Positions 1 through 6,060 of a stretch of DNA of 6,334 bases are shown piece after piece (within the stretch, counting starts at the first letter, position 1; every line of letters begins with the position of its first letter). The notes beneath the pieces were generated by a model. That model worked only from the letters and a program-made list of their open reading frames with translations. It was not told the origin of the DNA and made no database searches. Source of the stretch: CAMEGH01 sp964513905 (GTDB taxonomy: Bacteria; Patescibacteriota; Saccharimonadia; Saccharimonadales; Saccharimonadaceae); contig CAZENS010000027.1 of assembly GCA_964513905.1 (NCBI GenBank), forward strand, positions 1-6,334. Reading direction: 5' to 3'. A program made the position numbers and the translations under genes.

Positions 1-51
1 GGGGACACAAGGCTCTTCAGGCCTCTGCTCTACCAACTGAGCTAAAGAGCC
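1..51 (-). tRNA. tRNA-Phe (anticodon GAA), 3' part cut by window edge
   Basis: Read on the minus strand, the sequence gives a 7-nt acceptor strand GGCTCTT, TA, a D-stem GCTC/GAGC around a loop with GGTA, and an anticodon stem GAGGC/GCCTT closing the loop CTGAAGA. The anticodon is GAA (positions 16-18), which decodes Phe. The variable loop follows, and the window ends inside the T-stem, so the acceptor 3' strand and any encoded CCA cannot be seen. It is divergent from tRNA-Cys and has its own upstream promoter. Confidence 0.9.
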
Positions 52-64
52 ACGCTCATAGGTT

Positions 65-93
65 ATTTTACACAATATGGTAAAAAACTACAA
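65..93 (-). promoter_or_regulatory. Promoter for tRNA-Phe
   Basis: On the minus strand a -35-like TTGTAG (88-93) and a -10-like TAAAAT (65-70) are separated by exactly 17 nt. The -10 matches the sigma-70 consensus at 5 of 6 positions and the -35 at 3 of 6. Transcription would begin near position 58, about 7 nt ahead of the mature tRNA 5' end, which is a typical tRNA leader length. Confidence 0.5.
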
Positions 94-115
94 TATGTGA
101 GAAAAAGGAAGAGTT

Positions 116-124
116 TGCTATACT
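116..124 (+). promoter_or_regulatory. Extended -10 promoter for tRNA-Cys
   Basis: TGCTATACT is an extended -10 (TGn followed by TATACT at 119-124, 5 of 6 to consensus). No good -35 lies 16-19 nt upstream, so the call rests on the extended -10. The predicted start near 131 is about 11 nt before the tRNA. Confidence 0.45.
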
Positions 125-141
125 AATTGGTAGTAGCGCAT

Positions 142-215
142 GGCGCCTTGGCGGAGTGGTTACGCAGCGGTCTGCAAAACCGTTTACACGGGTTCGAATC
201 CCGTAGGTGCCTCCA
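142..215 (+). tRNA. tRNA-Cys (anticodon GCA), CCA encoded
   Basis: A full cloverleaf is visible. The acceptor GGCGCCT (142-148) pairs with AGGTGCC (205-211) with one G-U. The D-stem is GCG/CGC. The anticodon stem GCGGT/ACCGT holds the loop CTGCAAA with anticodon GCA at 174-176. The T-stem ACGGG/CCCGT encloses TTCGAAT. The discriminator is U (212), as expected for cysteine tRNAs, and the CCA end (213-215) is in the gene. Confidence 0.97.
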
Positions 216-220
216 TAAAT

Positions 221-238
221 AGCCTTTAGGGGCTTTTT
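221..238 (+). terminator. Weak intrinsic terminator after tRNA-Cys
   Basis: AGCC (221-224) pairs with GGCT (231-234) around a short loop, and T235-T238 continues the U-tract into an AT-rich stretch. The stem has only 4 bp plus a possible T-G pair, so termination may be partial. It lies 5 nt past the CCA end of tRNA-Cys, the expected place. Confidence 0.45.
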
Positions 239-275
239 ATTTTAATTAATCATCTAGTAAAGTTGCTGGAGATGG

Positions 276-284
276 TGGTATAAT
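276..284 (+). promoter_or_regulatory. Extended -10 promoter for tRNA-Leu and the downstream operon
   Basis: TGGTATAAT contains a perfect TATAAT (279-284) with the extended TGn motif. No convincing -35 is present; TTGCTG at 263-268 is only 10 nt away. The start would be near 291, giving a leader of about 38 nt before tRNA-Leu. Because no terminator is visible between tRNA-Leu and the slipin gene, this is also the best candidate promoter for the protein operon. Confidence 0.55.
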
Positions 285-290
285 TCAACT

Positions 291-309
291 TGATAGACAG
301 AGGCTATCA
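291..309 (+). other. Perfect inverted repeat in the tRNA-Leu leader
   Basis: TGATAG (291-296) and CTATCA (304-309) form a perfect 6-bp stem with a 7-nt loop. The repeat sits at the predicted transcription start, so it could be an RNA hairpin at the very 5' end of the transcript or an operator-like DNA site. Sequence alone does not decide between these. Confidence 0.35.
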
Positions 310-328
310 CACCGACACACTTTTATTT

Positions 329-416
329 GCGCGAGTGGCGGAATAGGTAGACGCGAGGGACTTAAAATCCCTTGGATGAATAATCCGTGCGGGTTCGATT
401 CCCGCCTTGCGCACCA
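329..416 (+). tRNA. tRNA-Leu (anticodon TAA), CCA encoded
   Basis: This is a class II tRNA. The acceptor GCGCGAG (329-335) pairs with CTTGCGC (406-412). The anticodon stem AGGGA/TCCCT holds the loop CTTAAAA with anticodon TAA (363-365). A long variable arm has a GGAT/ATCC stem (374-386), as leucine tRNAs do. The T-stem GCGGG/CCCGC encloses TTCGATT. The discriminator is A and CCA (414-416) is encoded. The slipin ribosome binding site begins only 19 nt further on. Confidence 0.97.
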
Positions 417-445
417 AATATTATATTATCCGAAAGAGGTGTTGC

Positions 446-1240
446 GTGGACTTTATTATTTTATTACTGCTAGTAGTTGGTGGTTTTATTTTAGCGGGCT
501 TAAAAGTAGTCAACCAATATGAGCGTGGCGTTGTGTTAACACTCGGGCGATTTACGGGCATTAGAGAGCCAGGCTTGCGGGTGATCATTCCTATTTTTCA
601 ACGAATGATTCGTGTAGACATTCGTACGACACCGATTGATGTTCCTAAGCAAGAGGTTATCACAAAAGACAACGTTACTGTTGGTGTCGATGCTGTCGTG
701 TATTTTAGGGTGGTTGATGCGCCAAAGTCTGTTTTGGAAAACACGAATTACATTATTTCAACAAGTCAGTTTGCACAGGCAGCGCTACGTGATGTGGCCG
801 GTCAGGTTGATATGGACGATCTACTTAGTAAGCGAGACGATATTTCTCGGCAGATTAAAGAAATTGTTGACGCCGAAACCGATAAGTGGGGCGTCGATAT
901 TCAAAGTGTTAAACTTCAAAACATTGAACTTCCAAATGATATGAAACGTGCAATGGCTAAGCAGGCAGAGGCTGAGCGTGAGCGACGAGCAAATATCATC
1001 AATGCAGATGGCGAAAAATTAGCGTCACAAACATTGGCGGACGCTGCAGGCATTCTATCAGCGGTTCCGGGTGCGCTAAATCTACGTACACTAAATACAC
1101 TGGAGCGAATTAGCACAGAGCCGAGTCAGAAGACGATGTTGTTGTTCCCGGTAGAACTCATTGACGCACTTCGGGGCGGATCGAGTATTATACAGGGTGC
1201 TGCCTCTACAAAAGACTCTGGAAAATCCACACGACGTTAG
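446..1240 (+). CDS. Slipin (prokaryotic stomatin-like SPFH protein)
   Basis: The product (264 aa) is a membrane-anchored SPFH/band-7 scaffold of the slipin type; such proteins oligomerise at the inner membrane and often modulate membrane proteases. Residues 2-20 form one hydrophobic segment, followed by the SPFH domain (about 22-180, with EPGL at 41-44). A charged helix carries the slipin signature QAEAERERRA (173-182), and the conserved SAVPGALNLR (205-214) comes next. The last 20 residues are polar and variable. I chose GTG 446 because AGAGG (435-439) lies 6 nt upstream; the open frame extends into tRNA-Leu, which cannot be coding. Slipins are frequently paired with NfeD, but here the neighbours are lemA and htpX. 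In E. coli the SPFH proteins HflK/HflC work with FtsH, and HtpX is linked to the same quality-control network, so a related role is inferred. Confidence 0.9.
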   Translation: MDFIILLLLVVGGFILAGLKVVNQYERGVVLTLGRFTGIREPGLRVIIPIFQRMIRVDIRTTPIDVPKQEVITKDNVTVGVDAVVYFRVVDAPKSVLENTNYIISTSQFAQAALRDVAGQVDMDDLLSKRDDISRQIKEIVDAETDKWGVDIQSVKLQNIELPNDMKRAMAKQAEAERERRANIINADGEKLASQTLADAAGILSAVPGALNLRTLNTLERISTEPSQKTMLLFPVELIDALRGGSSIIQGAASTKDSGKSTRR

Positions 1241-1247
1241 GTATAAT
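1219..1247 (+). promoter_or_regulatory. Possible internal promoter ahead of lemA
   Basis: A perfect TATAAT (1242-1247) lies just past the slipin stop codon, with TGGAAA (4 of 6 to TTGACA) 17 nt upstream inside the end of slipin. It would give lemA-htpX a second transcript starting near 1254. The region is AT-rich, so a chance match is possible. Confidence 0.35.
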
Positions 1248-1291
1248 AAGTATAAGTAACCATAATTTCTAAGAAGGGAATATAAGTAGTA

Positions 1292-1861
1292 ATGGGAAGC
1301 GGATTGATAATTTTACTAGTAGTGCTGGGCCTATTGGCAGTACTCGGTATATTTTTATGGGTAACATACAACTCACTTGTAACACTAAAGGTTCGGGTAG
1401 ATGAGGCGTGGAGCGATATTACTGTACAGCTAAAACGACGCGCAGATTTGATACCAAATCTTGTAAATAGCGTAAAAGGCTACGCCTCACACGAAAGCGG
1501 TGTGTTTGAAAAAGTAACCGAAGCTCGCTCAGCAGTAATGAATGCTAACGGTGTAAAGGAAACTGCTGATGCTGAAAATATGCTTGAGGGCGCACTAAAG
1601 AACTTGTTTGCGGTAGCAGAGGCGTACCCAGACCTAAAAGCGAACGAGAATTTCTTGCAACTACAGAACGAACTTGTTGATACAGAAGACAAGATTCAGG
1701 CATCGCGTCGTTTTTATAACGGTGGCGTGCGTGATCTTAACACTAAGATTCAGATTTTCCCAAACAATGTTTTTGCGGGTATGCTTGGATTCAAGGAGCG
1801 TGATTTCTTTGAAGTAGAGGATATGGCAACAGTCGAGAAGCCTGTAGACGTACAGTTCTAG
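1292..1861 (+). CDS. lemA: LemA family membrane protein
   Basis: The product (189 aa) has the full length and motif order of LemA: one N-terminal membrane helix (residues 4-26), then a mostly helical bundle. Family hallmarks are visible in QLKRRADLIPNLV (46-58) followed by VKGYASHE (61-68), in LKANENFLQLQNEL (115-128), in the RRFYN segment (139-143), and near the C-terminus in the FPNN (156-159) and GFKERDFFE (166-174) segments. The biochemical function of the family is not established; in many bacteria the gene sits beside htpX, as here, which suggests a shared envelope role. ATG 1292 is the only reasonable start, because TAA lies in frame at 1283. The best Shine-Dalgarno match, AGAAGGG (1272-1278), is 13 nt away, longer than usual. 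The gene sits 51 nt after slipin, and its stop codon overlaps the htpX ribosome binding site. Confidence 0.95.
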   Translation: MGSGLIILLVVLGLLAVLGIFLWVTYNSLVTLKVRVDEAWSDITVQLKRRADLIPNLVNSVKGYASHESGVFEKVTEARSAVMNANGVKETADAENMLEGALKNLFAVAEAYPDLKANENFLQLQNELVDTEDKIQASRRFYNGGVRDLNTKIQIFPNNVFAGMLGFKERDFFEVEDMATVEKPVDVQF

Positions 1862-1876
1862 GAGCACTTAGTCTGT

Positions 1877-2764
1877 ATGTATAAAGCCATAGCAGCCAAC
1901 AAACGAAATACCGTCATAATTATGGCGGTGTTTGTTGGTATTATTAGCGCAATTGGGTGGGCGATGGGCACTATGTACGGTAACTCTCACATTACGCCGT
2001 ATGTCGTTGTCGGCTCGTTGCTATATGCTCTCTTTCAGTACTTTATGGCATCAAAACTTGCTGTTATGTCGACTGGAGCAAAGGAGATTCAGAAGAAAGA
2101 TAATCCGCGCATGTACCGAATGGTAGAGAACTTAGCTATCACTGAGGGGATGCCCATGCCAAAGGTGTACATTATTAATGACCCTGCCCCAAACGCATTT
2201 GCGACGGGCCGGGATCCAAAGCACGCAGTTATTGCGGCGACGACAGGGCTTTTGGATATTATGGATGACAATGAGCTTGAGGGCGTACTAGCGCATGAGT
2301 TGGCACACGTAAAAAATTACGACATTCGAGTTTCTATGATTGCATTTGGGTTGGTAAGCGCGATCGCCTTGTTATCGGACATTGCTTTAAGGATGATGTT
2401 TTTTGGCGGTGGTAATAGCGATAGCGACAACCGATCTGTGCCGCCACAGATGTATATTATCGGTATCGTGATTATAATATTAGCCCCAATTACAGCAATG
2501 TTGGTGCAGATGGCGGTGAGCCGTCAGCGGGAGTATCTTGCAGATGCGACTGGTGCACTAACTACACGGTATCCAGAGGGTCTTGCGAGCGCGCTCGAGA
2601 AGTTGCAACAGCACAGCCAGCCAATGCAGCGCCAGAATACGGCTACTGCACACTTGTTTTTCAATAATCCGTTAAAGCGAGGGTTTTTAAGTAACATGTT
2701 TAGTACGCACCCTCCTCTTGACCAGCGCATAGCACGACTTCGCAATAATTCAGAAAAATTCTAA
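1877..2764 (+). CDS. htpX: HtpX family membrane zinc metalloprotease
   Basis: The product (295 aa) is an M48-family inner-membrane endopeptidase; HtpX proteins cleave damaged or misassembled membrane proteins. Membrane segments are at about 11-34 and 41-62 at the N-terminus and 151-175 and 189-214 later. The zinc motif HELAH is at 140-144, with E141 as the catalytic base. The third zinc ligand is E219 in the segment SRQREYLAD (215-223). Family features also include the NAFATG segment (106-111) and the THPP segment (277-280) near the C-terminus. All catalytic residues are present, so it should be active. AGGAG (1860-1864) precedes ATG 1877 by 12 nt and overlaps the lemA stop codon; the 15-nt gap argues for one transcript with lemA. 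Confidence 0.96.
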   Translation: MYKAIAANKRNTVIIMAVFVGIISAIGWAMGTMYGNSHITPYVVVGSLLYALFQYFMASKLAVMSTGAKEIQKKDNPRMYRMVENLAITEGMPMPKVYIINDPAPNAFATGRDPKHAVIAATTGLLDIMDDNELEGVLAHELAHVKNYDIRVSMIAFGLVSAIALLSDIALRMMFFGGGNSDSDNRSVPPQMYIIGIVIIILAPITAMLVQMAVSRQREYLADATGALTTRYPEGLASALEKLQQHSQPMQRQNTATAHLFFNNPLKRGFLSNMFSTHPPLDQRIARLRNNSEKF

Positions 2765-2782
2765 ATTGTAGAGTAAAGTATA

Positions 2783-3961
2783 GTGTCAAAAAATTCAAAA
2801 AAAGTAAAAAAAACGAGAGAATTCTCGGTTAAAAATAAGACTGTTGGTAGCCCTAAAAAAGGTAGTTCACGCAAAAGGCGTATAGCGTTACCGACACGTA
2901 ATCCTATAAAGCTCGGCTTAATTGCGGTCAAAAAAGTAGGCTCTTTCTTTAAAAATATCTGGAGAGGTCTTGTTCGCAGAATAAAAGGCTTTATGCAGCG
3001 TAGGCCACACCGCTCATTTAGGATGACACGACGACGAGACTACGTACGATCGTTTCGGCTGCCTGGTTATTTTTCGTTTACTATAGAGGTAACAAAGCTT
3101 GTTTGGAAGAATAAGGTAACTTTCCTTCTGATGGGAATTGCGTACATGCTCCTTATTGCCCTGTTCGGTGCGATGGGTTCGCAGGAGGTTTTTGGTCAAC
3201 TTCGTAATCTAATGGAGAATTCCGCCCCAGAATCGTTATTATCTGGGTTCAGCGGCGAGGTTGGCAAGGCTGGATTACTGTTATTTACCTCGCTTACAAC
3301 CGGTTTAACTGGAAACCTTGAGCCGCTTCAGATTGTAATTGTTTCATTTTTAAGTTTATATATGTGGCTAACGATAGTGTGGCTATTGCGAAGGATGGTT
3401 GCCAATAAAAAGGTAAAACTTCGAGACGGCTTATACAACGCAGGCTCACCTATTTTGCCAACATTTTTGATTGTTGTTGTGTTTCTTGTGCAACTCGTGC
3501 CGGCTGCTATTGCAATAATTGTTGCTGGTGCAGCGTGGCAGAGCGGAATTGTAAGCGGTGGAGCAGAATCCATGGCCGTAGCGATTGGCCTATTGCTGGT
3601 CGTTGTGGCGTCTTTATACTGGGTAACAAGTACATTTATTGCATTGATTGTTATTACACTTCCTGGCGTATACCCCATGCAGGCCCTTGCTATTTCGGGG
3701 GATTTGGTCGTAGGAAGAAGGCTAAGGGTGCTTTATCGGCTTATCTGGATGATTGTTGTCGTGCTATCATGGTGGGTTGTTTTGATGATTCCGATCATTT
3801 TGTTTGATGGTTGGATTAAGTCTGTTTTTGAGCAGATAGAATGGCTGCCGATTGTGCCAATTGCGCTGCTAATGCTGTCAACGGCTAGCACTGTTTGGGT
3901 CTGTACGTACACGTATCTTCTATATCGAAAGATGGTTGATGATGACACGAGCCCAGCCTAG
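2783..3961 (+). CDS. Six-helix membrane protein with a very basic N-terminal region, function unknown
   Basis: I do not recognise a named family for this 392-residue protein. Residues 1-90 are strikingly basic: I count 31 Lys/Arg and only two acidic residues, with Arg clusters such as MTRRRD (81-86). Six hydrophobic segments follow at about 112-131, 182-203, 223-250, 264-292, 317-342 and 355-380. The segment around 297-320 (YPMQALAISGDLV, then RRLRVLYRL) faintly recalls membrane domains in which an amphipathic ALxxS helix precedes a transmembrane helix, as in GPDPase-membrane-domain-like proteins; this is too weak for a name. The start is GTG 2783, 18 nt after htpX, with only a weak GAG at 2771-2773. 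The 3' end overlaps ligA. Similar basic multi-helix proteins occur in Saccharibacteria by my recollection only. Confidence 0.85.
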   Translation: MSKNSKKVKKTREFSVKNKTVGSPKKGSSRKRRIALPTRNPIKLGLIAVKKVGSFFKNIWRGLVRRIKGFMQRRPHRSFRMTRRRDYVRSFRLPGYFSFTIEVTKLVWKNKVTFLLMGIAYMLLIALFGAMGSQEVFGQLRNLMENSAPESLLSGFSGEVGKAGLLLFTSLTTGLTGNLEPLQIVIVSFLSLYMWLTIVWLLRRMVANKKVKLRDGLYNAGSPILPTFLIVVVFLVQLVPAAIAIIVAGAAWQSGIVSGGAESMAVAIGLLLVVVASLYWVTSTFIALIVITLPGVYPMQALAISGDLVVGRRLRVLYRLIWMIVVVLSWWVVLMIPIILFDGWIKSVFEQIEWLPIVPIALLMLSTASTVWVCTYTYLLYRKMVDDDTSPA

Positions 3962-5957
3962 TAAGCGAGCCAAGGAGCTACGCGAATTACTGAATCAGTA
4001 CAGCTGTGAATATTACGCTAATGATTCTCCGAGCGTATCTGATGCAGTGTATGACGGATTATTTTCCGAGCTAAAGCAGCTAGAGTCGGACAATCCAAAC
4101 ATAATTACATCAGATAGCCCTACACAGCGAGTTGGCAGCTCTTTAAAGGGCGGCTTTAAGAAGGTAGAGCATTCAACACGTATGCTAAGCCTTAATGATG
4201 TTTTTGATCGAAAAGATGTAGAATCTTGGGTGGTTCGTATGGACAAAATTTTGCCAGGAAGAGCGCATCACGAGTTTTTTGCGGATGTAAAGATGGACGG
4301 CCTTGCCTGTGCGCTTATTTATCAAGATGGCGAGCTTGTGCAGGCTGTCACACGGGGCGACAGCTACGTAGGCGAGGATGTGACAAACAATGTACGCACC
4401 ATAAAAAATATACCACTGCGCCTGCGTAAAGCTTCAGGGTTTGAGCAGTTTTTGCAGGGCCGCACCGAGATTCGTGGTGAAATTGTAATGCTAAAAAATG
4501 ACTTTGCAAGACTTAATGAAGAGCAAGAGAAGGCGGGTCGACCATTATTCAAAAACCCGCGTAATTTAGCAGCTGGCACTATTCGACAGCTAGACCCCAA
4601 GTTGGTTGCCGAACGGCCATTGACGTTTATCGCCTACGATCTGATTCGATCTGATCGCAAAGAGGTCCCAACGCACATGTTTGCCTACGAGGCGATAAGC
4701 GAACTTGGACTATTGCGGAATAAGCAGGCTGAAGTGTTTGATTCTGTTGAGGGGGTATTGAAATTTATTGATATATGGGACGAGGCTCGTCATGAATTGC
4801 CGTATGCAACCGATGGCCTCGTAGTAAAGGTGAATGATCGCAAGCAGTTTGATGACTTGGGCGTAGTCGGCAAGCAACCACGAGGAGCAGTTGCGTACAA
4901 GTATGCTGCCGAACAAGCTACAAGCGTGGTTCAAGATATTGTAATCTCGATTGGGCGCACTGGCGCCGCAACACCAGTAGCGGTATTTGATCCTGTATCG
5001 GTTGCAGGTACGACAGTCCAACATGCTAGCTTGCATAATGCTGATGAAATCGCACGCCTCGATGTGCGACGTGGTGATACGGTAGTTATTTTTAAGGCGG
5101 GAGATATTATTCCGCAAGTTGAGAGTGTTGTCACGGAATTGCGGCCAAAAGATGCAAAAAAGATTAATTATGAAGATGAATTAAGCCGACAATATCCAGA
5201 GCTAGAATTTGAACGTCCAATGGGCGAAGCGGTTTATCGCGTTAAAGGTGCAACAGGCCCCGTACTACTTAAGCGATCATTACAGCATTATGCTAGCAAG
5301 GGTGCGCTCGATATTGATACGCTTGGTGAAAAGAACGTTGTTGCACTTGTTGACGCGGGTCTTGTAAAAGATTTGGCAGATATTTACACCTTAACTGTCG
5401 AGCAGCTTTTGGATTTAGAGCGCTTTGCTGATATTTCTGCGCGTAAACTCATCGATGCGATTCAGTCTGCAAAAAGCCCGAAGCTTGAGAAGTTTATTTT
5501 CGGACTCGGCATTCGCCATGTCGGTTCGCAGACGGCAGTTGATTTGGCAAAGCATTTTGAATCTATGGAAAAGTTGCAGCACGCCACGCTCGAACAGTTG
5601 CTTGATATTGATGGCGTTGGCACAGTGGTGGCCGAAAGCATCGTTGCTTGGTTTGCAAGCGAAGAGAACGAAGGGCTGTTAGTAAAATTTGAAGAATTTG
5701 GCGTCGAACCCCATTACGAAAGGGCCAGTGGCAAACTTGTAGGCCAAAATTTCGTTGTGACCGGTACGCTCGAAACAATGTCACGTGATGAAGCGGCCGA
5801 TAAAATTCGTGCCCTTGGCGGCACCTTCCAAACTACTGTTGCTAAAGACACAACTTACCTTGTCGCCGGCGGCAAAGTTGGTGCTTCAAAACTTGCTAAG
5901 GCAAAAAAGTACGGTACAAAAGTAATCGGCGAAGAAGACCTGCTGAAGTTACTATAG
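3939..5957 (+). CDS. ligA: NAD-dependent DNA ligase LigA lacking the zinc-finger cysteines
   Basis: LigA seals nicks between Okazaki fragments and in repair, using NAD+ to form a ligase-AMP intermediate. Numbering is from ATG 3939 (672 aa, normal family length). The Ia domain (about 5-65) has the expected YY and YD residues. The adenylation domain carries the nucleophile K118 in KMDG (118-121), EIRGE (177-181) and DGLVVK (292-297). The OB fold begins at IGRTGA (338-343) and includes HNADE (366-370) and AGDIIPQ (387-393). The HhH region spans about 455-575, and the BRCT domain is at 597-672. The zinc-finger segment (about 418-455) has no cysteine; the whole protein has two, both elsewhere. Unusual residues include D116 where Glu is usual, S142 in RGDG and G316 in PRWA. 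Start choice is open among TTG 3936, ATG 3939 and ATG 3942; the Shine-Dalgarno is weak. The gene overlaps the membrane-protein gene by 23 nt, suggesting translational coupling. Confidence 0.96.
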   Translation: MMTRAQPSKRAKELRELLNQYSCEYYANDSPSVSDAVYDGLFSELKQLESDNPNIITSDSPTQRVGSSLKGGFKKVEHSTRMLSLNDVFDRKDVESWVVRMDKILPGRAHHEFFADVKMDGLACALIYQDGELVQAVTRGDSYVGEDVTNNVRTIKNIPLRLRKASGFEQFLQGRTEIRGEIVMLKNDFARLNEEQEKAGRPLFKNPRNLAAGTIRQLDPKLVAERPLTFIAYDLIRSDRKEVPTHMFAYEAISELGLLRNKQAEVFDSVEGVLKFIDIWDEARHELPYATDGLVVKVNDRKQFDDLGVVGKQPRGAVAYKYAAEQATSVVQDIVISIGRTGAATPVAVFDPVSVAGTTVQHASLHNADEIARLDVRRGDTVVIFKAGDIIPQVESVVTELRPKDAKKINYEDELSRQYPELEFERPMGEAVYRVKGATGPVLLKRSLQHYASKGALDIDTLGEKNVVALVDAGLVKDLADIYTLTVEQLLDLERFADISARKLIDAIQSAKSPKLEKFIFGLGIRHVGSQTAVDLAKHFESMEKLQHATLEQLLDIDGVGTVVAESIVAWFASEENEGLLVKFEEFGVEPHYERASGKLVGQNFVVTGTLETMSRDEAADKIRALGGTFQTTVAKDTTYLVAGGKVGASKLAKAKKYGTKVIGEEDLLKLL

Positions 5958-5973
5958 GGGTGCTCCGCTATAG
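5952..5973 (+). other. Stem-loop across the ligA stop codon
   Basis: CTATAG (5952-5957) pairs with CTATAG (5968-5973). After one G-G mismatch, GG/CC closes a TGCT loop. The TAG stop of ligA lies inside the 5' arm. No U-tract follows, so this is not a standard intrinsic terminator; it may stabilise the mRNA 3' end or may be incidental. Confidence 0.35.
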
Positions 5974-5994
5974 CATGACTGTCGATATGCGATA

Positions 5995-6040
5995 CGCAAT
6001 GCCAATAGGTAAAATATTGCATAAAATGCTTGCGCTTTTT
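5995..6040 (+). terminator. Imperfect terminator candidate after ligA
   Basis: CGCAA (5995-5999) can pair with TTGCG (6030-6034), and inside it CAATA (6003-6007) can pair with TATTG (6015-6019). The pairing is followed by C and five T (6036-6040). The large asymmetric internal loop makes it weak. It is the only U-tract-associated structure between ligA and the next candidate promoter. Confidence 0.25.
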
Positions 6041-6058
6041 AAATAATAAGTATATGAT
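6030..6058 (+). promoter_or_regulatory. Candidate promoter ahead of the structured region and tRNA-Ala
   Basis: TTGCGC (6030-6035, 3 of 6 to consensus) and TATGAT (6053-6058, 5 of 6) are spaced 17 nt apart. Transcription would begin at about 6064-6066, right at the 5' arm of the outer stem of the structured element. The transcript would run on into tRNA-Ala. Confidence 0.4.
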
Positions 6059-6060
6059 GA

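Noticed and set aside
407..445. Upstream TTG start for the slipin frame
   Set aside because: It lies within the 3' end of tRNA-Leu and would add 13 residues unrelated to slipins. GTG 446 has a well-spaced AGAGG and begins directly at the membrane helix.
3328..3678. 116-codon minus-strand frame inside the membrane-protein gene
   Set aside because: It is antisense to clear transmembrane coding sequence; its Ile/Thr/Ala-rich translation is what reversed hydrophobic codons give.
4710..5117. 135-codon minus-strand frame inside ligA
   Set aside because: It lies opposite strongly conserved LigA adenylation and OB-fold sequence, and its translation has no family-like features; it is a shadow.
446..5957. 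UGA recoded as glycine, as in Gracilibacteria and Absconditabacteria
   Set aside because: No gene needs an in-frame TGA to be read, and glycines are coded by GGN throughout.
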